Shown: positions 43,601-49,668 of the stretch, piece by piece
Numbering within the stretch: position 1 is the stretch's first letter
Layout of the letters: every line of letters begins with the position of its first letter
Position numbers and translations under genes: made by a program
Source: Burkholderia sp. SRS-W-2-2016
Lineage (GTDB): Bacteria; Pseudomonadota; Gammaproteobacteria; Burkholderiales; Burkholderiaceae
DNA: 64,000 nucleotides
Reading direction: 5' to 3'
Assembly (NCBI RefSeq): GCF_001931485.1
Contig: NZ_MSDV01000078.1
Span: forward strand, 1-64,000
The notes under the pieces: model-generated
What the model saw: the letters and a program-made list of their open reading frames with translations, nothing else
Databases searched by the model: none
What the model was told of the DNA's origin: nothing

Positions 43601-44931
43601 CCATGCGCAACATCGAAAACGAATTCGCGAAGACCGCAGGCGCGACGCCCGCACATCGAACGAAGGCCGCAGCCGAAAAGATTGGCGATTTCATCGACCA
43701 TGTGAATGAACACATGGAAATGACCTCCCGCGTAGCACTGTTCAAGGCACTCGTTGATTCGGGCATGTCAGAACGCGACGCGGCCCTATACACCAAGAAC
43801 ACAATGAACTTCGAGACCAAGGGCAAGTACGGGCGGCAACTTGGCGCACTGTACACGTTCGCGGGTCCGGCGCTGTTCGACGCGCGGCGCATGGCGCAGT
43901 CGCTGCGCTCGCCCCGTGGCGCGGCCGTGCTCGTTGCACAGTTCGCCATGATGTACGGTCTGTACGGCGCGATGAAAGCCATGAGCGGCGACGATGACGA
44001 CGGCATTGCGCGGCTCGACAAGGTGCCGCTCAGTCAGACCGGGCGATTCCTGACGTTGCTGGACCCTAACAACCCGGACGGCAAGGGCTGGAAATTCCCG
44101 GTTGGCTTCGGTTATGGCCGGATCGCGCTCACGCTTGCGGCAGCATTGCATCGTTATGCCGATGGCGTGGACGACGGCGCGACGTTCGCGGGCAACGTCG
44201 GCAAGGAAGCGCTGATGTCCAATTTCTCGCCGCTGGAACCGGTAGACATTGACCCGACACGGGACGTTTCCGGTTGGGCCATGCAGCAGTTCACGCCCGC
44301 GCTGATGAAACCCTTGCTGCAACTTGCGATGAACCAGAACGCTCAGGGCAGCCCGATCCACAAACCCGACGAATGGACCGGCAGCAAACTGCACTTTGGC
44401 GAAAGCTGGCCTGCCACGTCGGCGATTTTCAAGGGGGCGGCGAAATCACTATTCGACGCGACCGGAATAGACGTGTACCCGGAAACGCTCCAGTTCCTGT
44501 TACGCAGCTATGGCGGTAACGGAACAATGGACGCGATCCGGGCAACTCAATTGCTCGGCGAGAAAGCAGACACCGAGTGGACTCTTGGTGATATACCCGG
44601 CGCGCAGACCTTCGCATCGAAAGTCATCAATCAGGATACGGTCGATTTCCGGCAGAACTACGCCGACCTGCAAAAACTCGTTGCAGAGCGCAAGTACGCG
44701 CAGGAAAACGATACGCTTCAACGCTTCGACACATCGCACCCAAACGTTGAACAGGGGCTGGCTATCTACCAAGCCGCCAACAGCGAAGTCAAAACACTGT
44801 TCAAGGAACGCAGGGAAGCGGAACGGATTGAAGACGCCGCTCAACGGCAGCAGGCCGTACGCGACCTGAACCGGCAACTGCGAGTAATCCAGATGACCGC
44901 AAACCATGCGTACCGCGAAGCGCAGCAATGA
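34675..44931 (+). CDS. giant polyvalent virion protein (ParB-like, helicase, DNA methylase, metallopeptidase), 3418 aa
   Basis: Layout by residue: 1-190 helical; 200-412 Ala/Gly-rich amphipathic, possibly membrane-inserting; 415-660 disordered; about 674-1009 a ddrB-like ParB domain (GYAQGHADRLRAIAGNGRVA). 1203-1260 is a small fusion domain (GGIWNRKHSGWIFSAKR). The SF2 helicase has Walker A ending at K1452/T1453, DESH at 1533-1536 and QMEGRIYRTG at 1941-1950. The N6-adenine methylase has EPSAGDG from 2081 and NPPF at 2140-2143. The zincin has HELVGH at 2362-2367. Long C-terminal helical polyvalent-protein domains follow. P1 DarB-like proteins of this kind travel in the particle and protect incoming DNA from restriction; that function is known from the family and inferred here. 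Two overprinted frames lie in its linkers. Confidence 0.93.
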   Translation: MSDPTPYNLPQDDATRRMRALGMLPDYQPLQREPTLPYGDVNGPSQLQPPQQPDLSAWSWDAYKTARAFDGKDYEYRRDVWSDYVGKVLPQLARMTGDDPATLQSYFHQQYAHDQPVAPKRSLYQTASDTGMTAAKGVISTAKSISDLFSPTSAASQYFGQGLRDIDRAYSPVIADEMLRRERLIAEDKAAGGSGIGPTLQYMYRNPLQTGAEAAGMIAPFVVPGGAARMAAYLPMAAETAAGIAGAAPRAAALANMALGGAAGAGQVRGNVWDQISAIPDAELMTRSPEYAQLRRTMSEPDAKAAIGANLSRNLPEVLAAGALGAAGGVVGAEGALAGLPSRFGRTGTALAEAGSQAAQAGATQFATNYGLQRALPQQSLTADVGTAAAQGGIFGALTGAAVGGHRPAEAPAPLPDEAPPASIPLLPAPAAEPDPTVAAETGTGGADSPARPGANFRMRGRTAEDISADVQAAIATLPTIYNRDYVARHLESDLRNGTLEDTARQQNSLGRAAQALMQRLQLRTERQTATRALEGPQAVPALPSPQADAPGRGFTVDTSGVARPRTYAEETAARAAQAEALQTGLTSDVRLAQQRRSDVPVESHPQPPPAEPAPAESVEPEAPPASTTPDAPAVSAPEAPQSPLPDTAVLQNRDRSTAAAIQQMNRIAADPDPSRLSFSRDFANGAPVVEANPALDIPADQLGREDISVAADGRRIPVQYAVVDAGTLLPSNRADGTPVAGYAQGHADRLRAIAGNGRVAGIQAAYERGTTSAYRAGIAQDAPLTGIRPDVVQRMHRPVLVRIMPREHVTDDIGDVSNTSGTAALSAVEQARNDSQRLNTDTLEALEFDESGEPSPASIREFVRAMPVSEQVGMLNPDGSPTRQAVDRLMAATFQRAYDDPELVRLYAQATDPEARTVLGGMANAAGAMSRLHGAGDLDIRPVVAEAAKIAVNARRRGVKLDDFARQGDIALSPDAHRIVELFAANVRSAKRIGTTLQHVADFAYSEVSKPTEDMFGPVERASRTRVLEHVLEQSHDTARPQNLGQRAGSEPAGQDAHRQAIDRRGPADREPVEAVRPTEPRSARRTSAVTQTHAEPGPVTHEEADTAPLLTHPTPEELRSREAQQRHAQQQEQQRTEAADRRATADAQREDFRLTGSDRDADVAAAAGQRSIFDHAPTEPESAPASHAAETRVEAPHASPLTIERLTDKAIIIKGDTRAHIDRIKEVKGGIWNRKHSGWIFSAKREPVIREQLADLLGATTGDRTTAVDMERNRESGPAQNRMGAQDVRGDAEPGRERTGQTGREDDGRRNTEQGHRRVSDRAPPVDRAQGDSSLRERSERPHAGEHAAGTDRSERSGTPDDEAVQPERHRSEDVVRTAGEGNRDLAQRIAEQKHADQHIPVHVGDLSNIRETLPVLLPEQQVDVAKAERRFHNDGQPGILFTNGTGTGKTYTGLGIAKRFARRGKSNLLFLAPTDAKVKDWIKDGANLNLHIDQLDSTTTAGHGMVATTYANFGQNHALVHRDWDLIVADESHYLMSNEQGAYTDALHRLRELTNHPDALLMKAQAYFREEGDTLREARRARVDELTAQGMRKPAAESQVDKEFSDRQAAYNRKVDAKYEQIRGDPMKNVVFLSATPFPYHKNLDAANGYVWPAWKNNTSGGPSERDRFYIDNLGYKWRYHRLETPDAEVNQSYLERELHRRMVESGAVSGRKLELDQDYSRDFVELETNVGRRIDDALNAILDWQGQYGMLRQFIGGRFDYHAKNRLLENLKARDAVERAKKHLALGRKVVVFHGYKTGHTDNPFIFPSTRPPEIRGELAGPGEPSRDPDTQWRDEVKRFKAQFPDVSRMDFNRLGNPIDAFTTAFGDRLALFNGDVPKGQRYRNIKAFNDDVGGKDVILVQMKAGKEGISLHDTTGKKQRVLMALPLPTSPTDAIQMEGRIYRTGNQSNAPVEYLKAGLNFEQATFANTIAQRTRTAENLALGHGARDMERAFKDGYINSSSFEPHLGQGVGGKTADRMIEQMSPFRKAETLYFAKQKERGRRDQRAGTDWYATPEPVGLKMVEWAGLRPGEKALEPSAGDGAIARFFPENTTNTFIEPSSALQSRLALNAPGDIKATRFEDHHIGNKYDGIVMNPPFGLGGKTAIEHVTKAISHLRDGGRIVALIPEGSTADRRFEQMMESDAAKHVYSVADVSLPQSVFERAGTSVKSRVVVLEKQTNPERASLLHQRNIDLSGGGDIKDLFRRIEDVQMPSRLPVEEEGRAAEDAQFSRTDARQASPSFAMSAADVRDAIRDDPASAHIDVYPSIALAPEHIRAQAAAEVGGRVEGFYDPRTGRVALIAENIATPERAREVARHELVGHYGLENMVGTDAMQTLARKVTLAEKAGNRSLRDLGAEVDVLQPGLSPERRAREMIALMAERNMQNSFTRRVLGAVRTFLTRIGLVRSDTTDAQIAGLLRDTERYLKTQGRSLTDAAPRPEAEAAFSRTAHGATSPASRTSIPLAERRETLAERLQSLRANPRRSLRDAQRVLSKGGTAPQPKWLENTVTNLFDYRNPLEQLVRRSGSTAAGRTFINTMRTFEAKTQKNIHDFEHDQVAPMMKTLAGAWNSTFKDLPWYREHGYRQFLEDIGTMGNLVKHGRERNAVIAEKTQGQDLAGSGRTNQQIAAITRDLAREAPGLESFYEKLYRDHLKPILEQRDNTLRAAGLLTPEMEAARPNYRWYVPLTGDPNETEDALSRSSAVSLKSPRAKEATGREGTLSQNVLHNVLERTDVAIRQAGMQDFKRDFVRLMEQSPAAKGLASARVNDGSTNEIFEKYIGEDGFIHRRVKASAGMSPDALVLHDGNRTTVVDVGNQKILEALNGANKADIDGVFALPDRATRLLSGIYTRYNPMFPLMNKIRDTQSQLSLIMADAPVSDKLAAVRRAAANNVTFSTQWRDKPDSVYHQWREKYEKLGGATMYSDLFRDETMRNIENEFAKTAGATPAHRTKAAAEKIGDFIDHVNEHMEMTSRVALFKALVDSGMSERDAALYTKNTMNFETKGKYGRQLGALYTFAGPALFDARRMAQSLRSPRGAAVLVAQFAMMYGLYGAMKAMSGDDDDGIARLDKVPLSQTGRFLTLLDPNNPDGKGWKFPVGFGYGRIALTLAAALHRYADGVDDGATFAGNVGKEALMSNFSPLEPVDIDPTRDVSGWAMQQFTPALMKPLLQLAMNQNAQGSPIHKPDEWTGSKLHFGESWPATSAIFKGAAKSLFDATGIDVYPETLQFLLRSYGGNGTMDAIRATQLLGEKADTEWTLGDIPGAQTFASKVINQDTVDFRQNYADLQKLVAERKYAQENDTLQRFDTSHPNVEQGLAIYQAANSEVKTLFKERREAERIEDAAQRQQAVRDLNRQLRVIQMTANHAYREAQQ
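37784..37978 (+). CDS. overprinted small gene inside the giant gene, 64 aa
   Basis: A frame shifted +1 to the giant gene, with CTGGAG eight bases before ATG 37784. The product begins MTPQGRKIWGSAQGVSLLDK and looks like a folded amphipathic protein. The giant protein in the same stretch (about residues 1037-1101) is Arg/Pro-rich and low in complexity. By hand count 53 of 64 nested codons end in G or C against 31 of 64 in the giant frame, so the GC3 bias of this genome follows the nested frame. Function unknown. Confidence 0.55.
   Translation: MTPQGRKIWGSAQGVSLLDKMLTGKPLTDEDRQTVNLLKQSGPPNREALDAHPPLPKRTQNPAR
38465..38839 (+). CDS. second overprinted gene inside the giant gene, 124 aa
   Basis: Starts at GTG 38465 with TTTTAGGAG nine bases upstream, also in the +1 frame. 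The product (LPQWIWNGIAKAVPLRTEWA to LSGTEAKTLYELLEKETAI) is a regular mixed helix protein with hydrophobic periodicity. The giant protein here (about residues 1264-1389) is a disordered Arg/Asp/Gly/Gln-rich linker. About 99 of 124 nested codons end in G or C, whereas about half of the first 50 giant-frame codons do. It follows the end of the small fusion domain directly. Function unknown. Confidence 0.6.
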   Translation: MTELPQWIWNGIAKAVPLRTEWARRMFAATQSQVVSELDKQAAKMTAEGIPNKVIVAYQTVLPLWIERKAIRHYVSEANDPTLASMLPELTEVSEAVHLMTKQYNLSGTEAKTLYELLEKETAI

Positions 44932-44958
44932 TTCATCCACGGACCCAGGAGGTACGCC

Positions 44959-45132
44959 ATGCGCCATTCGATTCCAGTTCTGTTCGTCACGCTCGCCTTG
45001 GTCGTGCTGGCAATTTCTGCCTGTACGCTGATTCATATTGAGGGTGACTCGAACACCGTCAGCGACATAGAAGGTCATAGCGCTACGATGTCATTGCCTG
45101 CCTCCACGTCCGCCCCGACCATTTCCCAATAG
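44959..45132 (+). CDS. small phage lipoprotein, 57 aa
   Basis: ATG 44959 follows AGGAGG at 44947-44952. A signal peptide of 21 residues (SIPVLFVTLALVVLAISA) ends in a perfect lipobox I-S-A-C, with lipidation at Cys22. The mature part (CTLIHIEGDSNTVSDIEGHS) is only 36 residues and polar. It is too short and too Pro-poor for a typical Rz1 spanin. Small prophage lipoproteins after the late genes often block phage receptors or alter the outer membrane, but its role here is unknown. Confidence 0.7.
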   Translation: MRHSIPVLFVTLALVVLAISACTLIHIEGDSNTVSDIEGHSATMSLPASTSAPTISQ

Positions 45133-45156
45133 GTGCCAAACGCTTCACCATCTGTT

Positions 45157-45162
45157 TATAAT
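45157..45162 (+). promoter_or_regulatory. TATAAT -10 element upstream of the structured RNA
   Basis: TATAAT at 45157-45162 is an exact -10 hexamer about 7-8 bases before the start of the structured RNA. No good -35 sits at 16-18 bp. Confidence 0.45.
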
Positions 45163-45169
45163 CTGAGTG

Positions 45170-45411
45170 CCGTCAAAACAGCGACGGCTCAGGCTTGGTC
45201 GCCTGAACTTCTGTAACCCGCACGCCTGCCCAGGCAGGTCGTGCGTCTGCCTCTGCGCGTCTGTATCTTTATGGGCGGGCCGTGGCAGGGAGGCGTTCGC
45301 GCCTGCCGGTAGTGGTTACAGAGCCGGTCGACCAACCCTGTCAATGTGCCCGCTCACCCACCTTATACGCGAGTGTCGGGCGATCCACATAAGTAACAGG
45401 GAGATCGCACC
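45170..45411 (+). ncRNA. C4-like structured phage RNA
   Basis: Three strong hairpins are visible: TCAGGC/GCCTGA (45189-45206); CGCACG-CCTGCC/GGCAGG-CGTGCG with one bulged base (45219-45245); and AGGCG-TTCG-CGCCT, a UUCG tetraloop (45291-45304). The primary sequence, including ATGGGCGGGCCGTGGCAGGG and the final ACCAACCCTGTCA segment, resembles the C4 antisense RNA of phages P1, P7 and P4 as I remember it. That RNA regulates a downstream gene by base-pairing. The next gene starts directly after it. The open frame across this region (45167-45415) is then a coincidence, although related sequences are sometimes annotated as a small Ash-like protein. Confidence 0.6.
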
Positions 45412-45786
45412 ATGAGCAAATCCGCCGCAACTTCCAATCGCGCTTCGCGTCCACCTGTCGATGCCCTCCAGTACGAGAAACTGGCGTTCTCCGCTCTCGA
45501 ACTGTGCGAACGGCAAGGCCGTCAACTGGCGAAGCTTGTTGCTTTTGCAGCCACCATACACGCTACTCCTGCACTGACGGCTGGACAGAGACACAGCCAG
45601 CGCAATTTGTTGGAACTGTTTGTCGATACGGCAGAGGATTATCAGAGAACCCAGGAGCATGAAGTCGAACTATTCAAAGTCATCGCGCTCAACGCCAAGG
45701 GATTTTCTGAAAGTCACCTGACCGCTGACGAGGCTATCGAGCTTCTGACGGAAGCGCGCACACAGGCCGCTTCCACTTCTCACTAA
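45412..45786 (+). CDS. hypothetical phage protein downstream of C4-like RNA, 124 aa
   Basis: Helical soluble protein: a 60-residue N-terminal helical pair (YEKLAFSALELCERQGRQLA) and a C-terminal helix (SHLTADEAIELLTEARTQAA). CAGGGAGATC precedes the start. I have no function for it. The structured RNA immediately upstream suggests that it is post-transcriptionally controlled, as ant-like genes are by C4. A strong terminator follows. Confidence 0.6.
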   Translation: MSKSAATSNRASRPPVDALQYEKLAFSALELCERQGRQLAKLVAFAATIHATPALTAGQRHSQRNLLELFVDTAEDYQRTQEHEVELFKVIALNAKGFSESHLTADEAIELLTEARTQAASTSH

Positions 45787-45816
45787 CGACGTTCGGCGAT
45801 CTGCTGTGTCACCTGG

Positions 45817-45842
45817 AAAGGCGCGATTTGTCGCGCCTTTTT
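45817..45842 (+). terminator. rho-independent terminator of the late region
   Basis: AAAGGCGCGA, loop TTTG, then TCGCGCCTTTTT: a perfect 10-bp stem with a T-run. It ends the phage late transcript just before the T6SS island. Confidence 0.85.
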
Positions 45843-45961
45843 CGCGCAGACATGCGTCGTGAATGGATCGCTTCGCGCCTCTGTCAATGTTTGTTAATTT
45901 CCGGCTATCTCGATTTGATTTCGTTGACGTGCCGAAATTTAAATGGTCATGTAATGGGTTT

Positions 45962-45977
45962 CGCAGCGAACGCTGCG
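45962..45977. promoter_or_regulatory. palindrome in the vgrG leader
   Basis: CGCAGCG and CGCTGCG form 7-bp arms around AA, 27 bases before the vgrG start, in a locally AT-rich leader. It could be an operator or a leader hairpin. Confidence 0.35.
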
Positions 45978-46003
45978 TCGCTAATCTTTTCGGGGAGCAC
46001 GAA

Positions 46004-48337
46004 GTGGCAGAATTTGACCCGATACGCGAGAGCGTCACAGGACGCCAGGCGTATTTTCTGGATGTGCCAGGCACTAGCAGCGCAGCAGCGTTATCGGTTG
46101 TGTCGTTCAAGGCAACCGAAAAGATGGGCGCACCGTCCGAAGTGGTTATCGAAGTAACGCACCCCGAGCAGCTTTCACGCGCAGATTATCTGAACCTTGA
46201 CGCGACGTTCAGCATCATGTCCGACGATGGCAAGCCACGAAAATTCAGCGGCTTCATCGAGCGCTTTTCCACGATTCAAACGACGCACGATTACGTAAAG
46301 TATGAAATCGTGTTGAAGTCGCATTTCGGGCGGCTCGCGGCAGTCACCCGAAACAAGGTTTTCCAGCACGCCTCAACGCCGGACATTCTTGCGGCAATCC
46401 TGCGTGCTCATGGAATGCGTGAGCATCAATTCAGTTTTCGGCTGCGCCACCAGTATGTGACGCATGATTTTCGCATGCAACACGGCATGACCGATTCAGC
46501 GTATGCCCATATGCTCCAGGAGAAGGCGGGCATTTACAGCTATATCCAGGAAACGGAATACGGCGACCAGGTGGTCTTTGGCGACGACCTGGATCATTAC
46601 CTTTACGACGAGCCGCAACGGATCGTGCCATACCGCGAAGCGGCAGGACTCGAAGCGGGCGGCGTTGAGGCGGTCACGTCGATCAAGACCCATACCGTGA
46701 CCGTGCCTCAGTCGTTCATGGTGTCGGATTACAACCCGGCAAAATCGTGGGAGCGTCTGAAAGATGAAGCCAACGTGGCACCCGGCGATTCCACGACTTA
46801 CGGCCAGTCCTATGTGTACGGGACTCACCACCTTGACCAGGCGGGCGCGAAATGGGAAGCGCAGCTTCGCCACGAAGCGGCGATTGCTTGGCAGGTAGTC
46901 TTTGAAGGCGAGAGCAATGTTCTGGCTTTGCAGCCGGGCTATGTACTGGAAACGGATATTGTCTTGCCCGATGCGCCGAAAGGCCAGTTGATTATCGAGG
47001 TCACGCATACCGGTGCTCGCGATTCATCCTATACGAACAGCTACAAGGCGATTCCCGCCGACCGCCGTTTCCGTCTGAAGCTTGAGCCTGAGAATTGGGC
47101 CAGGGTGACCGGCACGCTTTCAGCCCGCGTCACAAGCCCGGACTCCTATTCATACGCGTACATCACGAAAGACGGCCATTACTGCGTTCGGTTCGATGCG
47201 GATTTCGAAACATGGCCTAACGGTGGCGAAAGTGTACCGCTACGCCTGGCAAAACCGTTCGCGGGCAAGCTGCAAACCGGCATGCACTTTCCGGCACTGG
47301 ACGATGCCGAAGCCGTGATTACGTGTAGAGATGGCGATCCCGACAAGCCCGAAATCAGCGCTTTCCACCACCATAGCCAGGCGCGCGACCTGGTAACGAA
47401 TGACCGGCGCTGGCTCTCGCGCAACATGATCCGCACGCAGAAGAACAACAAGCTGCGCATGGAGGACTGGACGGGCCAGGAAGGCATCAAGCTCAGCACG
47501 GACCATTCGGGCAAGTCGCAACTGAACCTCGGTTATCAGGTTAATAACAAGCTCGAATACCGGGGCGAAGGTTTCGAGCTTCGCACGTCCGGTTACGGCG
47601 TGAACCGCGCGGGCAAGGGCATGATGCTCACGGCCTACGACCGCCCTGGCGCGACCGGCCAGCAACTGGACATGCAGGAGACCATCGCGCAGCTTGAGAG
47701 CGCTCTGGCGACCGCGAAGGCGCTCGCCGCGTCGGCCAGCAGCGCGAAAGCGGAACCCGCCGACACCGACGCCCAGCAGCAAGTCAAGGACGACCTGGAT
47801 GGCCTGGAGAAGCCCGGGCTGCTGATGAGCACTCCGGCGTCGGCGGCTGTTGTGGCTGGCGGTGGCATGCAGTTTTCGGCGCAGGAAAGTATCAACGCGG
47901 TAGCCGGAAAGAACGCCGACTGGAGCGTGCTGAAACGCTTCACGGTCGCGGCTGGAGAAAAGGTTTCGCTGTTCGCACAGAAACTTGGCGTGAAGATTTT
48001 TGCGGCCAAAGGCCCCGTCGAGATTCAGGCGCAAGGCGATGGAATGTCATTGATTGCGGACAAGGATGTGAACGTTGCCAGCGTCAACGGCAAGGTCAAA
48101 GTGTCGGCGGCGAAGGAAATCATCCTGGAGTGCGGCGGCGCGTTCGTGCAAATCAAGGACGGCAGCATTACCCTCGGCGGCCCCGGCGATCTGTTCCTCA
48201 AGACCATTACCGTCCAGAAAAAGGGCAAGGCATCCATGTACGGCGTGACACCGTGGTCGGTCTTGCCTCAACCGAATATCTGTCTCGAATGCATGATCCA
48301 CGCCGCCGAAAACGGCACGATGGCGCTGGAGCGCTAA
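46004..48337 (+). CDS. vgrG: type VI secretion tip protein VgrG
   Basis: 777 residues from GTG 46004, with GGGGAG six bases upstream; the frame is open 47 codons further, but that part is AT-rich and unlike VgrG. Gp27-like domain to about residue 380 (VVIEVTHPEQLSRADYLNLD; YAHMLQEKAGIYSYIQETEY), gp5-like needle with the family R-x-x-R-x-Q-K-N-N-x-L-R-M-E-D-W-x-G motif, then a DUF2345 beta extension (about 640-725). The C-terminus ends in ICLECMIHAAENGTMALER, which also ends the next protein. It punctures target cells and carries effectors. No T6SS sheath or membrane genes are in the window. Confidence 0.93.
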   Translation: MAEFDPIRESVTGRQAYFLDVPGTSSAAALSVVSFKATEKMGAPSEVVIEVTHPEQLSRADYLNLDATFSIMSDDGKPRKFSGFIERFSTIQTTHDYVKYEIVLKSHFGRLAAVTRNKVFQHASTPDILAAILRAHGMREHQFSFRLRHQYVTHDFRMQHGMTDSAYAHMLQEKAGIYSYIQETEYGDQVVFGDDLDHYLYDEPQRIVPYREAAGLEAGGVEAVTSIKTHTVTVPQSFMVSDYNPAKSWERLKDEANVAPGDSTTYGQSYVYGTHHLDQAGAKWEAQLRHEAAIAWQVVFEGESNVLALQPGYVLETDIVLPDAPKGQLIIEVTHTGARDSSYTNSYKAIPADRRFRLKLEPENWARVTGTLSARVTSPDSYSYAYITKDGHYCVRFDADFETWPNGGESVPLRLAKPFAGKLQTGMHFPALDDAEAVITCRDGDPDKPEISAFHHHSQARDLVTNDRRWLSRNMIRTQKNNKLRMEDWTGQEGIKLSTDHSGKSQLNLGYQVNNKLEYRGEGFELRTSGYGVNRAGKGMMLTAYDRPGATGQQLDMQETIAQLESALATAKALAASASSAKAEPADTDAQQQVKDDLDGLEKPGLLMSTPASAAVVAGGGMQFSAQESINAVAGKNADWSVLKRFTVAAGEKVSLFAQKLGVKIFAAKGPVEIQAQGDGMSLIADKDVNVASVNGKVKVSAAKEIILECGGAFVQIKDGSITLGGPGDLFLKTITVQKKGKASMYGVTPWSVLPQPNICLECMIHAAENGTMALER

Positions 48338-48357
48338 ACACTTCCGCCTCTACCCCG

Positions 48358-48380
48358 GCGCGTACCGTCGCGCTTTTTTT
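48358..48380 (+). terminator. terminator between vgrG and effector genes
   Basis: GCGCG, a 6-base loop and CGCGC, followed by seven T. It would end most vgrG transcripts and so set a lower level for the downstream genes. Confidence 0.65.
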
Positions 48381-48398
48381 GTACAGGAAGGCTTATAG

Positions 48399-48455
48399 AT
48401 GGCACTACATCGAAGAGCGTTGCAGTCCCGCGAGACAGGGAGCGCGCATGAGTGA
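48399..48455 (+). CDS. possible 18-aa leader peptide coupled to the next gene
   Basis: ATG 48399 has AGGAAGG upstream. The frame encodes MALHRRALQSRETGSAHE and its stop overlaps the start of the following gene (ATG 48448). Translational coupling is plausible; support is weak. Confidence 0.25.
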   Translation: MALHRRALQSRETGSAHE

Positions 48456-48837
48456 CACAGGGAACACGATAGGACGCCTCGTTGGCATACCGGCGATTGC
48501 CAATACGCCCATGTGGGCGGCCAATCCGCCCGTCGTTGCGGAAACGCCTGAAGAAGCGGCGTGGCTGGCGAAACTGCACGCCGGGCGCAATGGATCGGTG
48601 ACCGTTCCCGAAGTCGGTGCGGTCTTTAACGAAGCGAATGCGCTGGTCTATGCCGTCGATACAGATACGGCCGAACTCCAGGGCTGGCAGGAAGCAATGC
48701 CACTCACTGTACGCACGGCGAAGTCCTGGCAAGGTGAGGACGGCGCGAAGGTCCTGGGTAAGGGCGACCCCGCCATCTGCATTGAATGTCTTGTTCACGC
48801 CGCTTCGAACGGTGTCATTACCCTGGAGCGTTCGTGA
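48448..48837 (+). CDS. VgrG-associated protein sharing the C-terminal ECxxHAA motif, 129 aa
   Basis: ATG 48448 follows ACAGGGAG. The N-terminus (MSDTGNTIGRLVGIPAIANT) is Gly/Pro-rich and the core is a small alpha/beta domain (WLAKLHAGRNGSVTVPEVGA). The last 20 residues, ICIECLVHAASNGVITLERS, repeat the end of VgrG. I infer an accessory adaptor that docks beside the VgrG tip through a common partner. It overlaps the DUF4123 start (GTGA). Confidence 0.65.
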   Translation: MSDTGNTIGRLVGIPAIANTPMWAANPPVVAETPEEAAWLAKLHAGRNGSVTVPEVGAVFNEANALVYAVDTDTAELQGWQEAMPLTVRTAKSWQGEDGAKVLGKGDPAICIECLVHAASNGVITLERS

Positions 48838-49337
48838 TTCCCGGCTCAGTAAATGAACAACTTCGGCATTATCGGAAACGTCACTACAGCGGCCGCGTAC
48901 TGGCGCTGGTCGATGGACTCCAGTATGACCAGCAAACCGGGCAGCAACTTGCGCCCGAAGATGACATGGTGATCTCACTGTTCGCGGGCACGAAAGACAT
49001 TGCGCTCGCGCACGCGGGGCCGTGGCTGATCGACCCGAAGATGGCACGGGACCGTGTTGCGGACTTGGGCGAACTCGAACTGGCACGCCCTGGCGTGATC
49101 TGGCTGATTACCTCTGATAGCCTGGAAAGACAGGCCGAAAAGCTGCGGCCGCACCTGAATACCAGGCTGCCAGCCGGGCGGTCTGCGCTGCTGCGCTTCT
49201 GGGACCCCAGGGTGTTACATGCACTCAACGCGGTTTGCCAGAACAAGACCGCGCGCGAGCTTTTCAGGACCGCCGAAGCATGGCAATACCTCAACGAAGG
49301 ACAACGGTTCACCATCAACGACAATGCAACTCACTGA
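48834..49337 (+). CDS. DUF4123 T6SS effector chaperone (Tap/TEC type)
   Basis: About 167 residues from GTG 48834, with CTGGAG upstream and overlap with the previous stop. It fits DUF4123: an early A-L-V-D-G, D-D-M-V-I-S-L-F, G-P-W-L-I-D, a middle P-G-V-I-W-L-I-T-S, a helix with R-P-H-L, and the hallmark RSALLRFWDPRVLHALNAVC. Such proteins load a toxin onto its matching VgrG. The effector made in this operon is the likely client. Confidence 0.85.
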   Translation: MIPGSVNEQLRHYRKRHYSGRVLALVDGLQYDQQTGQQLAPEDDMVISLFAGTKDIALAHAGPWLIDPKMARDRVADLGELELARPGVIWLITSDSLERQAEKLRPHLNTRLPAGRSALLRFWDPRVLHALNAVCQNKTARELFRTAEAWQYLNEGQRFTINDNATH

Positions 49338-49668
49338 CGAGCAATGGGCGCTACTGAAAGTCCATGAAGATCACAACTACGTGGCCGTGATACGCGGCGA
49401 CATCGTGCGTGATTATCCCGTATTGGCTAACGATCCAACCTTGCGCGACCGGCTGAATGCGGCCTACGCGCGGACGAAGGAACTTGAATTTGTTCACGAG
49501 CGGCAGATCGTTCAATTTCTCTATCTTGAGGCGATTTCGCCGGGGTTTTATAGGAAGCCTGGCGTAGCAGCATGGCTGGAGAAGAAAGGAATGCCGTCCG
49601 AACAGCGTTTCGACATGATGATGGACGTAGCGCGCGCCAAGTTACGCGAAAGAATGGAGAACAAGTAA
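49324..49668 (+). CDS. T6SS-island accessory protein, 114 aa
   Basis: ATG 49324 overlaps the end of the DUF4123 gene. A helical protein (LTDEQWALLKVHEDHNYVAV; FVHERQIVQFLYLEAISPGF) of the size often encoded between chaperone and toxin in vgrG islands. Function not known. It ends directly before the effector start. Confidence 0.65.
   Translation: MQLTDEQWALLKVHEDHNYVAVIRGDIVRDYPVLANDPTLRDRLNAAYARTKELEFVHERQIVQFLYLEAISPGFYRKPGVAAWLEKKGMPSEQRFDMMMDVARAKLRERMENK

Noticed and set aside
45167..45415. 82-codon frame across the C4-like region
   Set aside because: The DNA is better explained as a structured RNA; the frame overlaps the next start and has no ribosome-binding site. An Ash-like annotation is possible but less likely.
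47240..48034. 264-codon minus-strand frame
   Set aside because: Antisense to vgrG, with an Arg-rich composition typical of shadow frames.
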